In this document: positions 62,111 to 64,000 of the stretch, piece after piece
Layout of the letters: the number at the start of each line of letters is the position of its first letter
How positions within the stretch are numbered: the stretch's first letter is position 1
Origin: Stomoxys calcitrans
Taxonomy: Eukaryota > Arthropoda > Insecta > Diptera > Muscidae
DNA length: 64,000 nucleotides
Assembly (NCBI RefSeq): GCF_963082655.1
Contig: NC_081553.1
Span: 59,967,571-60,031,570, forward strand
Reading direction: 5' to 3'
Translations under genes and position numbers: made by a program
Notes under the pieces: model-generated
Database searches by the model: none
Told to the model about the DNA's origin: nothing
The model's input: the letters and a program-made list of their open reading frames with translations, nothing else

Positions 62111-63990
62111 GGATAAAACCAGCTTAAGATTCTCAGAAGGAAGAGTAGAAGACTTTTTAATAAGGCGGAGGGAGAACACGGCACAGGGCTGGGACGAATA
62201 TCGCGACACCCTTTGTAAGTTAAAAAAGGAGACGAGTAAGACGAAGCGAAGCGAAGAGTTACTGGGCGAATTTCTGTGGAGAAGTGGAAAGCACTAGTGA
62301 GGCATTTAGGTTGCGCAAATGCTCTCGAAGGATCATAGCACGCCTAGCTCCCTGAGGAGGGAGGACATGACTTACACCGATAGTGGTCATGAGACGGTGG
62401 AACTTTTTATGGGAAAGCAATTCTCGGTCTGCCAGCAATAACTTGGCGATCAAGATTTCGCAAAACCTACATAAGCGACCTTAGCGGATGACCTCAACAG
62501 GGACATCGTTGACGAGGAAAATGTAGTGAGGGCAGTCTGCATTTTCCGGCCATTTAAGTCGGCCAGACTTGACGGTACGGTATTGTCCCAACACAGCAGC
62601 AGGAGTCCCTTGGAGTCACCCTGCCATGGCTTGAACGGATTTTCCGAGCGAGCCTGGCATGGTCCTACACACCAAGGGCATGGAGGGAGGTCAAGGTGGT
62701 TTTTATCACCAAGTCGGAAAAAATACCCTGGAGGATTATAGGCCTATTAGTTGGACATCTATTTTGCTGAAAACGCTGATTGACCGGAAGGTTAGGGGGT
62801 ACTGACGCCGAAGAACTTCAGTGGGACACAACACGCATACCTCAAAGTCGGTGAACAACACGCATACCTCGTCGGTGAAGATGGCCCTTCACGAAGTGGT
62901 ATGAGATATCGAGACGTCTCTCCGACAGAAGGAGTACACTTTGGCCGCCTTCTTGGATGTTAGAGGGGCCTTTAATAACGTGGAGATAGGATCCAAAGTC
63001 GCCGCACTGGATCGCTCGGGGATTCCCCCCATTACTTCCCAATAGACCAATAATATGCCTTATGGCAGAATTATCAATGCGAACCTGTGAGATAGTGTGG
63101 GCAGAAGGCGGGTGACCAGAGGTAAGCCCCAGGTAGGGGTGTTCTCGCCGATTATGAAACCTCGTGATGAGTGAAATCCTGTTGGGGCTCGGTGGGGGTG
63201 GCACGATGATAATAGCTTATGCGGACGACGTCTTGTTCTGAACGTCTCGATCTCGACGTTCAGCTAGATCATGCAAGGGTCACGGGTGAGGGGATTATAG
63301 CGAGAAATTGGTTGAGAACCAACCCAAGGAAGGCGGAGCTGGTACTCTTCGCGCGTAGATACAAAATACCGCAATTCAGACTCCCGTCCTTGAGTGCCCT
63401 GCAGCTGTCAAAGGAAGCGAATTAACTTGGCATAGTCCTCGATTCGAAGCTGTCCTGGAAGAGGAATACCGAGGACAGAAGCACTGTGCGCTTTTTACTC
63501 ATGCAGGAGTAGTCAGAAAGAGGCGAATTACCTTGGCATAGTCTTCGATTCGAAGCTGCCCTGGAAGAGGAATACTGAGGAGAGAAGCACGGTGCGCTTT
63601 TTACTCAGGCAGGAGTAACCCCCCCCTAACTTGGCATAGTCCTCGGTTCGAAGCTGTCCTGGAAGAGGAATACCGAGGAGAGAAGCACTGTGCGCTTTTT
63701 ACTCATGCAGGAGTAGTCAGAACAAGGCGAATTACCTTGGCATGGAGAGAAGAGAAGCACTGTGCGCTTTTTACTCAGGCAGGAGTAACTCCCAATAGGG
63801 AATCCGAGAATGTCCAGCGACTGGCTTGCCTAGGGATTATAGGGGCACTAAGAACCGCACCGCAGGCAGGTCTGGAAGCGATGTTGGATATGCAGCCCAT
63901 TGGAGCCTCTATTAGGAACTGCGCCGCCAAGGTCGCGCTTGGGCTGAGAGAGCCCGGCATGCTGAAGGAGTTGCGGCTATAATTCGATTC
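62111..63990 (+). pseudogene. Degraded plus-strand LINE E (linker to post-RT)
   Basis: Linker: NTAQGWDEYRDTLCKLKKET (62170-62235). RT block 1: FKSARLDG (62551). Block 2: DYRPISWTSILLKTL (about 62735-62780, shifted). Block A: LAAFLDVRGAFNNVEIGSKV (62938-62997). G-Q-G block: RGKPQVGVFSP (63119-63150). Active site: IIAYADDVLF (YADD at 63218-63229, intact). Then ARNWLRTNPRKAELVLFARR (63301-63360), LGIVLDSKLSWKRN, a tandem amplification, and VQRLACLGIIGALRTAPQAG (63811 onward). Frameshifts and stops separate nearly every block. I/R1/LOA group. It runs off the window end. Confidence 0.7.
63425..63795 (+). repeat. Tandem amplification of about 100-105 bp in LINE E
   Basis: 'CTTGGCATAGTC(C/T)TCG(A/G)TTCG' starts at about 63427, 63532, 63630 and (shortened) 63735. 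Each unit includes 'GAAGCACTGTGCGCTTTTTA' and 'CAGGAGTA'. The unit covers the block usually reading YLGIVLDxKLSWK. Confidence 0.85.
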
Positions 63991-64000
63991 GGGACATTTT

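Noticed and set aside
1..64000. Endogenous virus or LTR retrotransposon
   Set aside because: No long terminal repeats, gag/protease/integrase motifs or envelope-like reading found; all RT sequences have non-LTR features.

Overview
This window is gene-poor dipteran DNA made almost entirely of transposable elements and repeats. I recognise no host exon, rRNA or free-standing tRNA gene. The mix of AT-rich filler, decayed non-LTR retrotransposons, mariner-type MITEs, tRNA-derived SINEs and a dominant family of short arrays with the core 'TCGGTCTATATGGCAGCTAT' suggests a muscid or other calyptrate fly (Musca/Stomoxys-like). The species is an inference from general familiarity, not a database match.

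The dominant component (called family H here) is a non-autonomous element. One end reads TTTTATACCCACCACC, followed by a CCGTCCGTCTGTC-type microsatellite. The middle is a tandem array with a strict 153-bp period. The other end carries the inverted counterpart GGTGGTGGGTATCC, then a 21-bp palindrome and a T-rich end. This layout (asymmetric subterminal inverted repeats, microsatellite, central tandem repeats, hairpin at one end) matches Helentron-associated/DINE-1-like elements, so I treat H as a Helentron-like family. Copies or arrays lie at about 301-1827, 9765-10128, 11283-12777, 12779-13470, 13735-15985, 17770-18740, 23945-26976, 28280-30000, 31390-34760, 39770-46306 (interrupted), 47636-50330 and smaller pieces. 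A second repeat family (K; core CATTTGATACCCATATTG) fills 6000-7570, 18860-20280, 50330-51450, 52740-54235 and 57115-58545.

Non-LTR retrotransposons: family D (RT, RNase H and a terminal Cys/His motif) lies in minus-strand pieces at 1828-3310, 21890-23700, 30465-31315 and 61010-61490. A zinc-finger/2A-motif LINE with an endonuclease (B) is at 35956-38936. A nearly complete RT plus RNase H LINE (C) is at 39985-43158. There are two RTE-clade copies (43462-46259 and 55131-56868), a Jockey/CR1-like RT on the minus strand (59560-61000) and a degraded plus-strand LINE (62111-64000). All are broken by frameshifts, stops or lost catalytic residues.

Small elements: a tRNA-headed SINE of about 310 bp in several copies (best at 18205-18514, with target duplication); a CAA-tailed SINE-like family whose head is shared with the RTE leader (2535-2711, 61494-62110); a 107-bp CAA-tailed insertion inside an RTE; a 607-bp mariner-type MITE with 195-bp inverted arms (47761-48367, 60004-60610); and a 237-bp mariner-type MITE (48808-49044, 56869-57105, 57611-57846, end fragment at 28149).

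The relationships are nested. The clearest stack is an H element at 39770-46306 that holds LINE C and an RTE; the RTE has lost its catalytic middle and itself carries a 107-bp insertion. AT-rich stretches between the repeats (7571-8650, 10131-11130, 15986-17460, 26977-28148, 34770-35955, 46307-47635, 51533-52590, 58546-59545) show nothing I can identify and could be intergenic or intronic.
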